Assembly (NCBI GenBank): GCA_005879095.1
Contig: VBLM01000213.1
Coordinates: forward strand, 1-8,464
DNA length: 8,464 nt
Direction of reading: 5' to 3'
DNA from: Deltaproteobacteria bacterium
GTDB lineage: Bacteria > Myxococcota > Myxococcia > Myxococcales > 40CM-4-68-19
Positions 5,991 through 8,464 of this stretch are shown here, in pieces; the first letter of the stretch is position 1, and each line of letters starts with the position of its first letter. Under the pieces are notes generated by a model, which saw nothing but the letters and a program-made list of their open reading frames with translations, ran no database searches and had not been told where the DNA came from. The position numbers and the translations under genes are program-made.

Positions 5991-7395
5991 GCAAATCCGC
6001 GAAATCGGCCACCACGCTCGCCACGCATGCCGTCAGCCGCACGCCGGTGGGAATGTGCAAGAACTCGTTCGGTCCGTGCGCGTTGCTCCCGGGGCCAAGC
6101 ACTCCCGTGATGAGAAATTGCGCCTCGGGAAATTTCTCCCCGAGCATGCCCATGAACGGAATCGTCCCGCCCTCGCCGAACGCCATCGGCGGCTTGCCGA
6201 AGTACGCGAGAGAAGCGCGCTCGACCGCGGAAGAAAGCCACGGCGCGAGCGGCGGCGCATCCCAGCCGGTCGACGACTTCTCTGCGTCGAACGTCACCCG
6301 CGCGCCGTACGGCGGATCCCTCTCCAGCGTCTCTTTCACCAGCCTGGTCGCGCGAGCCGGGTCGAGCCGCGGCGGAATCCGCAGCGAGATCTTGCATGCC
6401 GTGTACGGCCGCAACACGTTGCCCGCGCTCCCCAGCGGCGGCAGCCCCTCGATGCCCGTGATCGACAGAGCCGGCCGCCAGGTCCGGTTGAGCACCAACT
6501 CGAGCCGCTCATGCGTGACTGGCTGCGCTCCCGGCATGAAGGGGACCTTGTCGACGACCGCCTCGCCGAGCACCTCCGCCGTCGCGCGCGCCTGCTCCAG
6601 GCGCTCGCGCGGAATCTCGACGTGCAGTCCCGCGATCTTCACCTTGCCGGTATTCTCGTCGTCGATGCGCGACAACAACTGCCGCAGGATGCGGAAGCTG
6701 GAGGGCACGACGCCGCTCGCGTCGCCCGAGTGCACGCCCTCGGTGAGGATCTCGACGCGCAGGTTTCCCGCCACCATCCCGCGCAACGACGTCGTCATCC
6801 ACAGCTGATCGTAATTTCCGCAGCCGGAATCGAGACAGATCACCAGCGACGGCGTCCCGATTCGCACCGCGAGGTGCTCGATGTACGCCGGCAGATCGGT
6901 CGAGCCGCTCTCCTCGCACGCTTCGATCAAGACGACGCAGCGCGCGCGCGGCGTCTTCTGCTCGTGGAGAAGCCGCAGCGCCGCCAGCGAAGCGAACGAC
7001 GAGTACCCATCGTCGGCGCCGCCGCGCCCGTAGAGCTTGTCGCCCTCCAACACCGGCTCCCACGGCGACAGTCCCTGCCGCCATCCGGTCATCTCCGGCT
7101 GCTTGTCGAGATGTCCGTAGAGCAGCACGGTCTCCGGCCCGGTGCCGGGCAACTCCATCAGGATTACCGGCGTGCGCTTCCCCAGCCGCACCACCTCGAC
7201 GGTCAGTCCCGGCAGCGGCTGCTTGCGACACCAGGTTTCGATCAGCGCGACCGCGCGATCCATGTTGGCTTGCCACTGCGGCTCGTACGCGGGCGACTTG
7301 TTGGGAATGCGGATGTACTCGCGCAGCGCGGGCAGGATCTCGTTCTCCCAGATCCGCCCGGACTCGTTCAGCGCCTGTCGGGTGTCGAGGGTCAT
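5965..7395 (-). CDS. M20 family zinc metallopeptidase (dipeptidase-like)
   Basis: This is a 476-residue M20 metallopeptidase with a complete set of active-site motifs. GHLDKQPEMTGW supplies His95 (metal) and Asp97; GRGGADDGYS supplies the bridging Asp128; ACEESGS supplies the general base Glu161 and metal ligand Glu162; LDSGCGNYD supplies Asp189; and NAHGPNEF supplies His440. The dimerisation/lid domain lies between, starting near SLRGMVAGNLRVEI and GVHSGDASG. The layout is that of the carnosinase/CPG70-like branch, which cleaves dipeptides or removes C-terminal residues; the exact substrate is unknown. There is no signal peptide, so a cytoplasmic location is likely. The ATG at 7395-7393 has AGGAG about 10 bases upstream, supporting this start. 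The gene diverges from the transglutaminase gene across a 99-base gap and overlaps the VWA gene tail to tail. Confidence 0.93.
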   Translation of the reverse strand: MTLDTRQALNESGRIWENEILPALREYIRIPNKSPAYEPQWQANMDRAVALIETWCRKQPLPGLTVEVVRLGKRTPVILMELPGTGPETVLLYGHLDKQPEMTGWRQGLSPWEPVLEGDKLYGRGGADDGYSSFASLAALRLLHEQKTPRARCVVLIEACEESGSTDLPAYIEHLAVRIGTPSLVICLDSGCGNYDQLWMTTSLRGMVAGNLRVEILTEGVHSGDASGVVPSSFRILRQLLSRIDDENTGKVKIAGLHVEIPRERLEQARATAEVLGEAVVDKVPFMPGAQPVTHERLELVLNRTWRPALSITGIEGLPPLGSAGNVLRPYTACKISLRIPPRLDPARATRLVKETLERDPPYGARVTFDAEKSSTGWDAPPLAPWLSSAVERASLAYFGKPPMAFGEGGTIPFMGMLGEKFPEAQFLITGVLGPGSNAHGPNEFLHIPTGVRLTACVASVVADFADLPTGGRRRA

Positions 7396-7494
7396 CGCGC
7401 GCGGTCTCCTATCACGGACCGATTGACGGCGTATCGCGGCTGTGCGACGAAAGTCAGAGTACCGAAAGTCTTATCGAAACCGGGGGGTTTCCAA
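7396..7494. promoter_or_regulatory. Divergent intergenic region with an 8-base direct repeat
   Basis: This 99-base gap separates divergent starts and must hold both promoters. CGAAAGTC occurs twice, at 7448-7455 and 7463-7470, 15 bases start to start, with a partial third copy CGAAAC at 7475-7480. A TTGACG at 7423-7428 resembles a -35 box for the plus-strand gene, but no good -10 follows at standard spacing. GGGGGG at 7482-7487 lies 7 bases before the ATG at 7495 and may act as ribosome site. The repeat could be an operator; that is inference. Confidence 0.35.
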
Positions 7495-8464
7495 ATGCAG
7501 CTTGGTACGCGCAGGCGCTGGTTTCTGGGCGGCTCGCTGGGCTTGGCCGCGGCCGTGATCGCCGTGCTGATTACATTTGGAGTGCCGCAGGCGCAGGGCG
7601 GCTGCGGCGGCGGCATCGAGCCGGAAGGCGAGCTGTCCAACGAAGACAACGAAGTCTGGAACGCGGCCAACAATCCCGCCATCTTCTCCAGCGCGCTCGA
7701 GTACAACCTCGACAAGCTGCCGGCAAAAGGGCAGGCGAAGCAGATCCCCTGGACGGGCAGTTACTGGCCCACCGCGTACGACAACATCAACTACCGCTGG
7801 GACGGCTCGAGCAGCGACTCACCGGCGATGAAGTACCAGAAGGCGTTCGGCGGCACGAACGTCGAGGACATGGTCTCGAAGTACCATGGCATCGATTCGA
7901 TGACGTCCTCGAAAGCCTGCACCGCGACGTCGCAGTGCAGCCGCAGCGACGGCGAGATCTGCGCCAAGCGCACCGGCAAGACGAGCGGGCGCTGCATTCC
8001 CACCTGGTTCGGCATCTGCCACGGCTGGACGCCGGCCGCCATCCTCTTTGCCGAGCCGAAGCACCCGGTGGTGAAGAACGGCGTTACTTTCAAAATCAAC
8101 GATCTCAAGGCGCTGGCCTCGCTGGCGCACGACAAGACTTCGACCAAATTCATCTCGCTGCGCTGCGACACGACCAACCGCGCCAACGCGATGAACTTCG
8201 ACAAGTACGGGCGGCCGAGCGACGAGGCCTGCCGGGACACCAACGCCGGCAGCTTCCATCTCCTGGTCGCGAACTTCCTCGGCAAGGGGAAGGCCTTCGC
8301 CGAAGACCGCACGCTCGACGCCGAAGTCTGGAACCAGCCGCTGCGCGGCTACCGCGTGCTGGAGAAGCGCGAAGTGAGCGCGCAGGAAGCGAACAAGCTC
8401 ATCGGTGTGAAGGCCGATCCGGGTCCGGTGACGAAGAAGACCGGCACGGTCACCGCCGGACAGT
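7495..8464 (+). CDS. Secreted transglutaminase-elicitor-family protein (3' end outside window)
   Basis: The frame opens at ATG 7495 and has no stop through the window end (323 codons seen). Residues 6-11 (RRRWFL) fit a Tat-like RRxFL motif, followed by a hydrophobic stretch to about residue 29 and then PQAQGGCGGG. Export is therefore likely, with Cys37 a weak lipoprotein candidate. Family blocks are IPWTGSYWPTAYDNINYRW, SPAMKYQKAFG, WFGICHGWTPAAIL with Cys175 as likely nucleophile, GSFHLLVANFLG with His255 as likely catalytic His, and EVWNQPLRGYRVLE. These match the transglutaminase-elicitor family known from Phytophthora GP42, a Ca-dependent protein-crosslinking enzyme that plants detect through its Pep-13 peptide. 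A Cys-rich insert (C142, C148, C156, C167) sits just before the active site. The C-terminal part is not visible, so any anchor or extra domain is unknown. Activity is inferred from motifs. Confidence 0.85.
   Translation, partial: MQLGTRRRWFLGGSLGLAAAVIAVLITFGVPQAQGGCGGGIEPEGELSNEDNEVWNAANNPAIFSSALEYNLDKLPAKGQAKQIPWTGSYWPTAYDNINYRWDGSSSDSPAMKYQKAFGGTNVEDMVSKYHGIDSMTSSKACTATSQCSRSDGEICAKRTGKTSGRCIPTWFGICHGWTPAAILFAEPKHPVVKNGVTFKINDLKALASLAHDKTSTKFISLRCDTTNRANAMNFDKYGRPSDEACRDTNAGSFHLLVANFLGKGKAFAEDRTLDAEVWNQPLRGYRVLEKREVSAQEANKLIGVKADPGPVTKKTGTVTAGQ

Noticed and set aside
5879..6808. 309-codon plus-strand frame opposite the M20 peptidase
   Set aside because: Ser/Arg/Pro-rich shadow; the opposite strand carries all M20 active-site motifs.
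7791..8312. 173-codon minus-strand frame opposite the transglutaminase
   Set aside because: The plus strand carries recognisable family blocks and a signal sequence; the minus-strand frame shows none.

Overview
The window is GC-rich, densely packed bacterial chromosomal DNA. The strong third-position GC bias, the GTG starts and a secreted protein with a short Cys-rich motif of the C-x5-C-x7-C-x10-C kind would fit a Myxococcota (deltaproteobacterial) genome. That placement is inference from style, not from a marker gene. I see no rRNA, tRNA, CRISPR, insertion sequence or phage gene, and no stretch over 300 bases lacks a gene.

Layout, left to right: the C-terminal end of an amidase-signature enzyme (+, cut by the window start); a VOC/PhnB-like protein with a histone-H1-like basic tail (-); an atypical extended-SDR epimerase/dehydratase-like protein (-), probably co-transcribed with the VOC gene; a two-domain HAD hydrolase/P-loop ATPase locus (+) that appears to carry two deletions, one causing a frameshift and one removing the Walker A region; an OsmC-like protein (-); a MoxR-type AAA+ ATPase followed 4 bases later by a CoxE-like von Willebrand factor A protein (+), a classic functional pair; an M20 metallopeptidase (-); and the start of a secreted transglutaminase-elicitor-family protein (+, cut by the window end).

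Organisation: strand changes are frequent and intergenic space is minimal. Three convergent pairs end within 7 bases of each other or overlap (by 19 and 26 bases), leaving no room for ordinary terminators. Divergent pairs are separated by only about 30-100 bases. Apart from MoxR/VWA, and possibly SDR/VOC, the neighbours look like unrelated housekeeping or accessory functions, not one pathway.

I found no convincing new multi-gene system. The points most worth following up are the Pep-13-like peptide in the transglutaminase, the apparent double deletion in the HAD/ATPase gene and the basic tail on the VOC protein.
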